Origin: Lachnoclostridium sp. An138
GTDB lineage: Bacteria > Bacillota > Clostridia > Lachnospirales > Lachnospiraceae
DNA length: 35,649 nt
Assembly: GCF_002160765.1 (NCBI RefSeq)
Contig: NZ_NFLF01000029.1
Span: 1 to 35,649, forward strand
Reading direction: 5' to 3'
In this document: positions 7,384-15,608 of the stretch, piece after piece
Position numbering within the stretch: position 1 is the stretch's first letter
Layout of the letters: each line of letters starts with the position of its first letter
Position numbers and translations under genes: made by a program
The notes under the pieces: generated by a model
Databases searched by the model: none
Told to the model about the DNA's origin: nothing
Seen by the model: the letters and a program-made list of their open reading frames with translations, nothing else

Positions 7384-8382
7384 ATGGGAAGACGGATTAT
7401 TACAACGGAGATCCAGGAAGAGGATATCCGCACGGAGTACAGTCTGCGTCCCCAGACGCTGACGGAATATATCGGACAGGAAAAAGCAAAAGAAAATCTG
7501 AGGGTATATATTCAGGCGGCAAAGGCCCGGGGGGAAGCTCTGGATCATGTGCTTTTTTACGGCCCTCCGGGACTTGGAAAGACTACTCTTGCAGGAATTA
7601 TTGCCAATGAGATGGGCGTGCGCATGAAGGTGACTTCCGGCCCAGCCATCGAAAAGCCCGGTGAGATCGCGGCGATTCTCAACAACCTTTCAGAAGGCGA
7701 CGTTCTTTTTGTGGATGAGATTCACCGGCTGAACCGCCAGGTAGAGGAAGTGCTTTATCCGGCCATGGAAGATTTTGCTATTGATATTGTGATTGGAAAA
7801 GGAGCCTCTGCCCGTTCTATCCGCCTGGATCTTCCCCATTTCACGCTGATAGGAGCCACAACAAGAGCAGGACTGCTCACAGCGCCTCTGCGTGACCGGT
7901 TTGGCGTCGTACACCACCTGGAATTTTATACGGAAGAGGAACTGCAGACGATCGTTCTGCGTTCTGCGGAGGTGCTGAACGTAGAGATCGATCCCCAGGG
8001 AGCCCTGGAGATTGCCAGCCGTTCCAGAGGAACGCCCCGTCTGGCCAACCGTCTTTTAAAGCGGGTGCGTGATTTCGCCCAGGTAAAGTATGATGGGAAG
8101 ATTACGGCAGAAATCGCGATCTTTGCGCTGGATTTGCTGGAGGTGGACCGCTATGGACTGGATCAGACAGACCGTCTGATTCTGAATACCATGATCGAGA
8201 AATTTACCGGCGGGCCGGTGGGCCTGGATACGCTGGCTGCAGCGATTGGGGAGGACGCGGGCACCATCGAGGACGTATACGAGCCTTACCTTATCAAACG
8301 GGGCTTTATCAACCGGACCCCCCGGGGAAGAGTCGTCACAGAACTGGGATACCGCCATCTCGGAGTTGTGCAGGGCGGATGA
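7384..8382 (+). CDS. ruvB: Holliday junction branch migration ATPase RuvB
   Basis: Hexameric AAA+ motor that pulls DNA through the RuvA-bound junction. The 332-residue protein has Walker [12 protein letters not shown] near residue 58, Walker [10 protein letters not shown], the sensor and RuvA-contact segment [18 protein letters not shown], and the C-terminal winged-helix DNA-binding domain ([16 protein letters not shown]...[11 protein letters not shown]). The ribosome site AGGAG lies about 10 bases before ATG 7384. A cluster of palindromic repeats begins six bases after its stop codon. Confidence 0.98.
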   Translation: MGRRIITTEIQEEDIRTEYSLRPQTLTEYIGQEKAKENLRVYIQAAKARGEALDHVLFYGPPGLGKTTLAGIIANEMGVRMKVTSGPAIEKPGEIAAILNNLSEGDVLFVDEIHRLNRQVEEVLYPAMEDFAIDIVIGKGASARSIRLDLPHFTLIGATTRAGLLTAPLRDRFGVVHHLEFYTEEELQTIVLRSAEVLNVEIDPQGALEIASRSRGTPRLANRLLKRVRDFAQVKYDGKITAEIAIFALDLLEVDRYGLDQTDRLILNTMIEKFTGGPVGLDTLAAAIGEDAGTIEDVYEPYLIKRGFINRTPRGRVVTELGYRHLGVVQGG

Positions 8383-8395
8383 GATATGGTATAAT
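8366..8395 (+). promoter_or_regulatory. Possible promoter for zapA, -10 inside a palindrome
   Basis: TTGTGC (8366-8371) and TATAAT (8390-8395) are 18 bases apart. The -10 box is the left arm of the first palindrome. Further TATAAT copies at 8459-8464 and 8520-8525 and their reverse complements give several other possible starts in either direction. Confidence 0.4.
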
Positions 8396-8556
8396 GTCGT
8401 CAGACATTATACCGCGCCGCATGGCATCCACCGGAGGGGCCATGTCCGAAGGACATGGTATAATACCGACAGGTATTATACCTGAGATCCACCGGAGGGG
8501 CCATGTCCGAAGGACATGGTATAATGTCGTCAGACATTATACCGCGCCGCATGGCA
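8388..8556. repeat. Cluster of palindromic repeats between ruvB and zapA
   Basis: Five perfect hairpins are packed here. Three have 11-bp stems with 4-base loops: 8388-8413 and 8518-8543 (identical, stem GGTATAATGTC, loop GTCA) and 8457-8482 (stem GGTATAATACC, loop GACA). Two have 8-bp stems with a GAA loop at 8440-8458 and 8501-8519 (stem CCATGTCC). They are embedded in two 39-bp direct repeats: 8388-8426 equals 8518-8556, and 8426-8464 equals 8487-8525. The second palindrome differs from its flanks by a compensated change in both arms, so the stem is conserved rather than the primary sequence. This resembles REP/BIME-type intergenic elements. Confidence 0.9.
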
Positions 8557-8575
8557 GAATAGAGGATGAGAACCT

Positions 8576-9163
8576 ATGGCTATGAAAAATATGGTAGAAG
8601 TGGTGATTGCCGGCAGAGTGTACAAGATCAGCGGTTACGAAAGCCCGGAATATCTCCACCAGATCGCTGTTTACCTGAATGATAAAATGTCGGAGCTCCA
8701 GAATATGGACAGTTACCGGAAGCAGAATACAGACCAGAAGCAGCTTCTGCTGAATATGAATCTGGCGGATGATTTTTTCAAGGCCAAGCGTCAGGCGGAT
8801 AAGCTGACCGGAGACCTGGAAAAGAAGGAACGGGAGCTTTATGGAGTGCGCCATGACCTGATTGAGGCGCAGCTGGCTCTGGAGAATCAGAAAAAAGAGC
8901 TGGAAGATCTGAAGGCAGAGAAAAAAGCCCGGGAGAAAGAGCTGGCGTCCCTGAAAAAGCAGAAAGAGGAGCTGGAATCACTGCTGGATCAGAAGACGGA
9001 GCCGGATACAGCCGCAGGGGGAGCCGGGGGATCGGATACAGCTTCAGAGGCTGGGATACCGTTCATGGTTCAGAACCAGTCAAATCAGCCAGTCCAGCCG
9101 CGGCAGAATCACAGCACAGGCCGGCGGTACAGCGGAAATAATCGAAATACAAAACAGAACTGA
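8576..9163 (+). CDS. zapA: Cell division protein ZapA
   Basis: ZapA binds FtsZ and promotes bundling of Z-ring filaments. The 195-residue protein has the compact ZapA domain at residues 1-85 (VEVVIAGRVYKISGYESPEYLHQIAVYLNDKM). A long charged coiled coil follows at about 85-150 (repeated KKELEDLKAEKKAREKEL-type heptads), then a low-complexity Gly/Gln/Asn-rich tail. The coiled-coil extension makes it longer than the roughly 100-residue model ZapA, a form common in Clostridia. GAGGA lies nine bases before ATG 8576; a second ATG two codons later is an alternative. Confidence 0.88.
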   Translation: MAMKNMVEVVIAGRVYKISGYESPEYLHQIAVYLNDKMSELQNMDSYRKQNTDQKQLLLNMNLADDFFKAKRQADKLTGDLEKKERELYGVRHDLIEAQLALENQKKELEDLKAEKKAREKELASLKKQKEELESLLDQKTEPDTAAGGAGGSDTASEAGIPFMVQNQSNQPVQPRQNHSTGRRYSGNNRNTKQN

Positions 9164-9170
9164 GGAAAAG

Positions 9171-9209
9171 AGCGTCAGACGCATATTGATGGCTGGCGCT
9201 TTGTTTTTA
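9171..9209 (+). terminator. Intrinsic terminator after zapA
   Basis: AGCGTCAG (9171-9178) pairs with CTGGCGCT (9193-9200) with one G-U, and TTGTTTTTA follows directly. It lies between the zapA stop and the U32 gene. Confidence 0.75.
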
Positions 9210-9241
9210 TGTGACTCTGAAAAGAAAGGCGGAAAGACCAT

Positions 9242-11446
9242 ATGAGACATCAGATAGAGCTTCTTGCGCCTGCCGGTTCCTTTGAGAGCCTGCGGGCCGC
9301 AGTAAACGCGGGCGCGGATGCGGTTTATATCGGGGGCAGCCGTTTCGGCGCCAGAGCCTATGCGGACAATCCGGATGAAGAAGGACTGCGCCAGGCGATC
9401 CGTTTCGCCCACCTGCATGGCTGCGATCTCTATCTGACTGTGAATACGCTTTTAAAGGATGAGGAGCTGGAAGACCTGGGCGCTTATCTGAAGCCCTATT
9501 ATGAGAGCGGCCTGGATGGAGTGATCGTGCAGGATCTGGGCGTCTTTTCTTATCTAAAAGAAGTGTTCCCGGATCTGCCTCTCCATGCCAGCACGCAGAT
9601 GACAGTTCTGGGAGCGGATGGAGCGGCTTTCCTGAAGGAGCAGGGAGCGGCCCGGGTGGTGACCGCAAGGGAGCTTTCCCTGGAAGAAATCCGCCGGATT
9701 CACGATACGGTAGAGATCGAGATCGAGAGCTTTGTGCACGGAGCGCTTTGTTACTGCTATTCCGGGCAGTGCCTGTTCAGCAGTATGCTGGGGGGAAGGA
9801 GCGGGAACCGGGGAAGATGCGCCCAGCCCTGCCGTCTGCCTTATCAGTGGAAGGCTGGCAGCCGTGTATTGAACAGCCCAAAAGAAAGTTATCTGTTGAG
9901 CCCAAAGGATATGTGCACGATTGAGATACTGCCTCAGATTCTTCAGGCCGGCGTCTGCTCCCTGAAGATTGAAGGACGCATGAAAAGGCCGGAATATACG
10001 GCGGGGGTAGTGCGTATATACAGAAAATACCTGGACCGCTGTCTGGAATATGGAGAAGAAGGGTACCATGTGGAAAAAGGGGATTATGCCGAGCTTCAGG
10101 CCCTCTATAACCGGGGCGGGTTTTCCAGAGGCTACTATCAGCTCCATAACGGCCGAGAGCTGATGTCCCTTTCCCGTCCGGGACATTTTGAGGGAAAAGG
10201 ACGCCAGGAGATGAAAGCCAAACAGGAATATGAAAGCCTGCTGGAACGTCTCCATAAGGAATATCTGGAAAAAGATAAGAAAGAAAAAATTCAGGGAATT
10301 TTCAGAATTTCTACGAAATTCCCCACGGAATTTGTGGTAAAGTATAAAGAAACAGAGATCTGCGTCACGGGAAAACCGGCTCAGAAAGCGGAAAAGAGAC
10401 CCATGACGCGGGAAGATCTGGAAAAACAGCTCCGAAAGACTGGAGATACGCCCTTTGAGTTCGAACAGCTGGATATAGAGCTGGAGGAGGAGATTTTCTG
10501 CCCGGTAGGGGAATTGAACCGCATCCGGAGAGAAGCGCTGGAGCAGCTGCAGGAGGCATGTGTGCGGAAAAATTTCCGTCCGGAAAGACAGATTCCGGAA
10601 GCGCAGGCCGGTTCGGAGGACAGAAAAAAGACGCGGCCCATTCTGCGGGTGCAGCTTGAGAACCCGGAATTTCTGCCGGACATTCTGGCGGTCCCGGAGG
10701 TAAAGAGCATCTATCTGACAAGCGAAAGGGTCGAATTTGAAAAGCTGGATCAGTACGCGTCCGCCTGCCATGAGGCGGGAAAGGAATGTGTGCTGGCGCT
10801 GCCCTCTGTGTTCCGCCTGGAAGCAAAGAACTGGTTTCTGGATCGGCTGGACCTGCTGAAGAGGGCGGGCCTTGACGCTGTGGCAGTGAGAAATATCGAT
10901 GAGCTGGGTTTTCTGAAGGCTGCCGGCTGGGAGATTCCCGTGATCGGGGATCACAGCCTTTACAGCTGGAACAGGAAAGCAGAGGAATTCTGGAGAAGCC
11001 AGGGGATCTGCAGGGATACGCTGCCTCTGGAGCTGAACGCCCGGGAGCTGGCAAGACGCGGCTGCGGAGAAAGCGAGCTGATAGCTTACGGCTATCTGCC
11101 TCTTATGACTACCGCAGGCTGTATCCACAAAAACCTGGAGAAATGTGACAGACGCCAGGCGCGGCGCGTACTGGCAGACCGGTATCAAAAAGAATTTCCG
11201 GTAGTGAATTACTGCCGATACTGTTATAATATCATATATAACTGCGAGCCTCTTTCTCTTCTGTACAGTACAGAAGAGGTAAAAAGACTGGCGCCGGACA
11301 GTCTGCGTCTCTGCTTTACCCTGGAGAGCCGGGAAGAGGTCCGCAGGGTTCTCGATGATTTTGTGCAGGCATACTGCCATGGCAGAGAGAAAAAGAGGCC
11401 GGGCTCCGGTTATACAAAGGGACATTTAAAACGGGGAGTTCAATAA
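9242..11446 (+). CDS. U32 family peptidase with DUF3656 (RlhA-like)
   Basis: A 734-residue U32-family protein. The N-terminal barrel begins IELLAPAGSFESLRAAVNAGADAVYIGG. The U32 signature lies in the stretch ESFVHGALCYCYSGQC...GGRSGNRGRCAQPCRLPY, whose conserved cysteines are thought to hold an iron-sulfur cluster. Residues from about 370 to the end form the DUF3656 and second U32-like region, with a C-terminal cysteine set (NYCRYCYNIIYNCEP). Proteins of this layout are often labelled collagenase-like peptidases. The E. coli relative RlhA (YdcP) instead is needed for hydroxylation of cytidine 2501 in 23S rRNA, which I consider more likely than proteolysis. It is followed seven bases later by the FtsW-like gene. 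Confidence 0.88.
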   Translation: MRHQIELLAPAGSFESLRAAVNAGADAVYIGGSRFGARAYADNPDEEGLRQAIRFAHLHGCDLYLTVNTLLKDEELEDLGAYLKPYYESGLDGVIVQDLGVFSYLKEVFPDLPLHASTQMTVLGADGAAFLKEQGAARVVTARELSLEEIRRIHDTVEIEIESFVHGALCYCYSGQCLFSSMLGGRSGNRGRCAQPCRLPYQWKAGSRVLNSPKESYLLSPKDMCTIEILPQILQAGVCSLKIEGRMKRPEYTAGVVRIYRKYLDRCLEYGEEGYHVEKGDYAELQALYNRGGFSRGYYQLHNGRELMSLSRPGHFEGKGRQEMKAKQEYESLLERLHKEYLEKDKKEKIQGIFRISTKFPTEFVVKYKETEICVTGKPAQKAEKRPMTREDLEKQLRKTGDTPFEFEQLDIELEEEIFCPVGELNRIRREALEQLQEACVRKNFRPERQIPEAQAGSEDRKKTRPILRVQLENPEFLPDILAVPEVKSIYLTSERVEFEKLDQYASACHEAGKECVLALPSVFRLEAKNWFLDRLDLLKRAGLDAVAVRNIDELGFLKAAGWEIPVIGDHSLYSWNRKAEEFWRSQGICRDTLPLELNARELARRGCGESELIAYGYLPLMTTAGCIHKNLEKCDRRQARRVLADRYQKEFPVVNYCRYCYNIIYNCEPLSLLYSTEEVKRLAPDSLRLCFTLESREEVRRVLDDFVQAYCHGREKKRPGSGYTKGHLKRGVQ

Positions 11447-11452
11447 GACCGT

Positions 11453-12913
11453 ATGATCGATTTGATTGTGGAATTATCCAGATATGCGTTTATTATCTTA
11501 ATAGCCATGTATACCTTTCTGTCCTTTTCCGTGCTGAGAAAGAAAAACCAGGAGGAAATCAACCACGGCTGGAAGGTGCAGAACCTGATTACCTTTCTGA
11601 TCCATCTGCTGGCCTTTGGAGTGATTTTTATCCAGACCTGGCAGATCCGGATTCTGATCTTTTATCTGCTGCAGTTTTTCCTGCTTCAGGCGGTGCTGGT
11701 ATTTACCAGGCTGATTTATCCGCAGATCAACCGGCTGGTGCTGAACAATATGTGTTTCCTGCTGATGATTGGCTTTGTGATTCTGACGCGGCTTTCCTTT
11801 GACAGGGCGGTCCGGCAGTTTCAGATTGCGGCAGGAGCCCTGCTAGTTTCTCTGATCGTGCCGGTGCTGATCCGCAAATGCGCGTTTCTGCAGCGGATTC
11901 CTTGGGTGTATGGGATCGCGGGACTGCTTCTGCTTCTCGCGGTGGCCCTTGTGGGAAAAGAGGATTCCGGAGCAAATCTGTCTCTGGTTCTGGGAGATTT
12001 CAGCTTTCAGCCCATGGAGGCGGTAAAGCTCACCTTTGTGTTTTTCGCCGCCGCGAGGCTTGCCGGGAGTACTGAATTCAAAGATGTGGTGCTGACGACT
12101 GTGCTGGCGGGACTTCATGTACTGGTTCTGGTGTTCTCTACAGATCTGGGCGGCGCGCTTTTGTTTTTTGTCACCTACCTGGTGATGCTGTATGTGGCTA
12201 CAAAAAAGCGGAGATATTTCCTGAGCGGTCTGGGCGCCGGCGTACTGGCGGCCCTTGTGGGCTACCGGCTGTTCTATCATGTGCGGGTCCGGGTGCTGGC
12301 CTGGACAGATCCTTTCAGCGTCATTGACAATGAGGGATACCAGATCACCCAGTCGCTTTTTGCCATAGGAACCGGCGGCTGGCTGGGCATGGGACTGTAT
12401 CAGGGAATGCCGAACAAGATTCCTGTGGTGGAAGAGGATTTCATCTTTTCGGCCATCGCAGAGGAGATGGGCGGAATCTTTGCCATCTGCCTGGTGCTGA
12501 TCTGCATGAGCTGCTTTATCATGTTTATCAATATTTCCATGCAGATTAAAAATAACTTTTATAAATATACAGCCCTGGGGTTTGGAACGCTGTATGGCTT
12601 TCAGGTCTTTCTGACCATAGGCGGAGCCATACGCTTTATTCCTTCTACGGGAGTGACCCTTCCTCTTGTGAGCTACGGAGGAAGCTCTATCGTATCCAGC
12701 ATCGTAATGTTTGCGGTGATTCAGGGCATGTATCTTTTGAAGGAAGACGAGGAGTTAAAGATTGAGAAAGAACGGGAACGGGCAGCCAGAGAAAGAGCAA
12801 AAGCCCGAAAAGCCAAAAAAGAAGGAACAGCTCCGGAAGGGAGACGGCGAAAAGCAGAGCCGCAGCAGCGACGGCCAGCAGCAGGCGCAGCCCGGAAAAA
12901 AGAAAAATCATGA
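11453..12913 (+). CDS. FtsW/RodA/SpoVE family peptidoglycan polymerase
   Basis: SEDS glycosyltransferase that polymerises lipid II into glycan strands together with a class B PBP. The 486-residue protein has about ten to twelve membrane helices. It shows the family motifs FSTDLGGALLFFVTYLVMLYVA (with the SEDS-conserved Asp), AIAEEMGGIFAICLVL and GGAIRFIPSTGVTLPLVSYGGSS. The C-terminus is a long, very basic, low-complexity tail from about residue 430. The last 152 bases overlap the start of the downstream PBP gene, its likely partner. Whether it serves elongation, division or sporulation cannot be told from sequence. Confidence 0.93.
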   Translation: MIDLIVELSRYAFIILIAMYTFLSFSVLRKKNQEEINHGWKVQNLITFLIHLLAFGVIFIQTWQIRILIFYLLQFFLLQAVLVFTRLIYPQINRLVLNNMCFLLMIGFVILTRLSFDRAVRQFQIAAGALLVSLIVPVLIRKCAFLQRIPWVYGIAGLLLLLAVALVGKEDSGANLSLVLGDFSFQPMEAVKLTFVFFAAARLAGSTEFKDVVLTTVLAGLHVLVLVFSTDLGGALLFFVTYLVMLYVATKKRRYFLSGLGAGVLAALVGYRLFYHVRVRVLAWTDPFSVIDNEGYQITQSLFAIGTGGWLGMGLYQGMPNKIPVVEEDFIFSAIAEEMGGIFAICLVLICMSCFIMFINISMQIKNNFYKYTALGFGTLYGFQVFLTIGGAIRFIPSTGVTLPLVSYGGSSIVSSIVMFAVIQGMYLLKEDEELKIEKERERAARERAKARKAKKEGTAPEGRRRKAEPQQRRPAAGAARKKEKS

Positions 12914-14318
12914 GCTGGCTGTGGTAACCTATATGTTCATCGGCCTGTTCACACTGATGATCGGGTATTTTGTTTATTTCGAAACGGTGCTTCGGGAAGA
13001 TGTGATCAACAATCCCTATAATTCCCGGCAGGACGCTTTTGCGGAAAAGGTAGTCCGCGGCAGCATTCTGGCCGACGACGGCACGGTGCTGGCGGAGACG
13101 GAAGTTTCGGACGACGGCACAGAAACCCGGGTATATCCTTATGCGAATGTGTTCGCCCATGTGGTGGGATATTCCACAAGAGGCAGGACGGGAATCGAGA
13201 ATCTGGCGAATTTCAGTCTTCTGACCTCGGATATTTCCACGGTGGAACAGATTCGGAACAGCATCAATGAGCGTAAGGATCAGGGCAACAATGTGGTGAC
13301 CACATTGAATGTGGAGCTGCAGCAGACCGCTTATTCCGCTCTGGGAAACAGCCGGGGCGCAGTGGTAGTGCTGGAGGCCGAGACGGGCAAGGTGCTGGCT
13401 ATGGTGTCAAAGCCGGATTTTGATCCGGGGACAATCAATGAGGACTGGGAGAGTCTGACCTCGGAGGACGATACGGACAGCGCTCTTTACAACCGGGCCT
13501 CCCAGGGACTGTATCCGCCCGGCTCTACCTTTAAGATCGTGACGCTTCTGGAATATATGAGAGAAAATCCGGATTACGCGGATTTCAGTTTCCGCTGCGG
13601 CGGAAGCCTGACGGAGGGCAATTATACTATCAACTGCTATGGAGGGACTTCCCATGGACAGGAGGATCTGACAGAGGCTTTTGCCCGTTCCTGTAATTCC
13701 GCGTTCGCGTCCATAGGCCTTTCGCTGGATGAGACGGCTTTTGGGAACACCTGTGAAAGTCTTCTGTTCAATTCAGATCTTCCCTTTGACCTGACCTATT
13801 CCAGAAGTTCATTCACTCTGAAAGATGGCTCTACGCCTGCGGAGCGGATGATGACGGGTATTGGACAGGGAGAGACGCTGGTATCGCCGCTCCATATGGC
13901 TATGATTGTCAGCAGTATCGCCAATGACGGCGTCCTGATGGAGCCGTATGTGCTGGATCATGTGGAATCTTACAGTGGAACCGTAGTAGATACTTACAAT
14001 CCGGTGCAGTATGGGGAACTGATGACTGCGGAGGAGGCGGAGACGCTGACAGAGTATATGAAGGCTGTGGTGGAGGATGGAACAGCCAGAAGCCTGAACG
14101 ATTTGGGATTTGATATTGCCGGCAAGACGGGAACTGCCGAGTATACCAGCAATAAGAATAAGAGCCACGCCTGGTTTGTGGGCTTTTCCGATACAGGAGA
14201 TTCAGACATCGTGGTCTGTGTCCTGGTGGAAGAGAAAGGCTCAGGAAGCGAGTATGCGGTGCCTGTGGCAAGACAGATCTTTTCCACATGGTATGCGCAG
14301 CAGAATTCACTTTGGTAA
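12762..14318 (+). CDS. Class B penicillin-binding protein (transpeptidase)
   Basis: Cell-wall transpeptidase of 518 residues. It has a basic cytoplasmic N-terminus of about 50 residues, one membrane anchor (residues about 55-75, TYMFIGLFTLMIGYFVYF), then a pedestal (NPYNSRQDAFAEKVVRGSI) and a transpeptidase domain. All active-site motifs are present: S255-T-F-K258 (PPGSTFK), S310-C-N312 and K455-T-G457. The proposed start is TTG 12762, because GAGGAG lies seven bases upstream and an in-frame ATG near 12933 would remove the basic anchor-orienting segment. This makes a 152-base overlap with the SEDS gene upstream, so the two are likely translated together as a polymerase-transpeptidase pair. 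Confidence 0.92.
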   Translation: MRKNGNGQPEKEQKPEKPKKKEQLRKGDGEKQSRSSDGQQQAQPGKKKNHELAVVTYMFIGLFTLMIGYFVYFETVLREDVINNPYNSRQDAFAEKVVRGSILADDGTVLAETEVSDDGTETRVYPYANVFAHVVGYSTRGRTGIENLANFSLLTSDISTVEQIRNSINERKDQGNNVVTTLNVELQQTAYSALGNSRGAVVVLEAETGKVLAMVSKPDFDPGTINEDWESLTSEDDTDSALYNRASQGLYPPGSTFKIVTLLEYMRENPDYADFSFRCGGSLTEGNYTINCYGGTSHGQEDLTEAFARSCNSAFASIGLSLDETAFGNTCESLLFNSDLPFDLTYSRSSFTLKDGSTPAERMMTGIGQGETLVSPLHMAMIVSSIANDGVLMEPYVLDHVESYSGTVVDTYNPVQYGELMTAEEAETLTEYMKAVVEDGTARSLNDLGFDIAGKTGTAEYTSNKNKSHAWFVGFSDTGDSDIVVCVLVEEKGSGSEYAVPVARQIFSTWYAQQNSLW

Positions 14319-14351
14319 AAAGTTTCAGTACGAAGGAGTGAAAGGACAAAA

Positions 14352-15608
14352 ATGGACATTTTGACAGGGCTTGTCAGACTGGCGGCGGTTATTGCGCTGG
14401 CGTTTCTGGCAGGCAGGCTTGTGGCACGGTTCCGCCTTCCTGCGATTCTGGGCTGGCTGATAGCGGGGATGATTCTGGGACCGAATGCGGTGGGGCTTTT
14501 AAGCAGCAACATGATGGACTCCGGATGGTATGGAGCGGTGGAGGGCCTGATGGAGTGCACTGCTGGCATGATGATTGGCACAGAGCTGATTCTGGGTAAT
14601 ATGAAGAGAACCGGCGGACAGCTTCTGGTCATGACAGTGGCGGAGTCTCTGGGAACCTTCCTGGTGGTCAGCCTCGCTTTTGGGATTCTCTTCTGGATGA
14701 CCGGAATGCCCGTGTATCTGGCTTTTCTGTTTGGAGGGATCGCTCTGGCTACGGCACCGGCGCCTTCCCTGTCCATAGTGAATGAATTTAAGACATCGGG
14801 GCCTGTGACCCGGACCCTGATTCCCATGGCTGTACTGGACGATATGGTGGGAGCCATCGTCTTTTTCCTGGTCATGGCGTTTGTGACAATATCCTCTTCT
14901 ACCCGGGAGATACCGGTGGCGGCGGTGATTATCGTAGTTCTCCTGCCGCTTTTTATCGGAGCGCTGGGAGGATTGGCAGGAGGGCTGATTCTGCGCTTTG
15001 TCCATAAAAAACAGGGAGAAATTGCCGTGACGGTTCTGCTGCTTCTGGCAGTGACAGGAGCCGGCTTCTGGGTGGACAGCCTGCTTCCGGTGCAGGTGAT
15101 GAATTTTATGCTGCTTGGAATGGCTTTTTCTACGGTCTATTCTAATCTGATCAATGGGGAACAGCGCAGAGAGATTATGGAGGTTATGAACCCGGTGATT
15201 GGCGGAGCGCTGATTGTAGTGATCTTAAATCTGGGCGCGCCGCTGGATTATCATCTGGTATTTGGAGCCGGTCTGTATACGGCTGTCTACATCATTTCCC
15301 GGGCCCTGGGCAAATATGGAGGAGCCTGGACGGGTGCGGTTCTCACCCACGCGCCGGACACAGTCCGCAGATATCTGGGTTTTACCCTGCTTCCTCATTC
15401 GGGAATTTCATTGATTTTTACAGGAATCGCCGTCTCTGTGCTGGAGGGGACAGCTCCGGAGTATGCTTCTGTGATTCAGGGAACGATTGCGGCCGCGGCG
15501 GTGATTAATGAGATTATTGCGGTTTATATGGCGAAAAAAGGGTTTGAGTGGGCCGGAGAGCTTCAGCAGGCCGGCAAAGAGAGAAAAGCAGGAGGCAGAG
15601 CAGCATGA
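14352..15608 (+). CDS. Cation:proton antiporter, CPA2 family
   Basis: A 418-residue membrane protein with about twelve helices. The opening LAGRLVARFRLPAILGWLIAGMILGPNAVGLL is the classic Kef/Nha-type CPA2 motif, and PMAVLDDMVGAIVFFLVMAF carries the acidic helix residues (DD) expected for ion binding. No TrkA-N/RCK regulatory domain follows, so it is the membrane part only, likely a Na+/H+ or K+/H+ exchanger. It overlaps the GH3 gene by four bases (ATGA). Confidence 0.88.
   Translation: MDILTGLVRLAAVIALAFLAGRLVARFRLPAILGWLIAGMILGPNAVGLLSSNMMDSGWYGAVEGLMECTAGMMIGTELILGNMKRTGGQLLVMTVAESLGTFLVVSLAFGILFWMTGMPVYLAFLFGGIALATAPAPSLSIVNEFKTSGPVTRTLIPMAVLDDMVGAIVFFLVMAFVTISSSTREIPVAAVIIVVLLPLFIGALGGLAGGLILRFVHKKQGEIAVTVLLLLAVTGAGFWVDSLLPVQVMNFMLLGMAFSTVYSNLINGEQRREIMEVMNPVIGGALIVVILNLGAPLDYHLVFGAGLYTAVYIISRALGKYGGAWTGAVLTHAPDTVRRYLGFTLLPHSGISLIFTGIAVSVLEGTAPEYASVIQGTIAAAAVINEIIAVYMAKKGFEWAGELQQAGKERKAGGRAA

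Noticed and set aside
8388-8556. CRISPR-like array of repeats
   Set aside because: Only two copies of each repeat, the units are adjoining and themselves palindromic, there are no unique spacers, and no cas gene is present.
8379-8585. Small coding frames with repeated peptide MSEGHG across the palindromes
   Set aside because: The apparent repeated peptide and GGAGGGG-ATG pattern follow automatically from the direct repeats; the frame runs out of step into zapA and shows no independent support.
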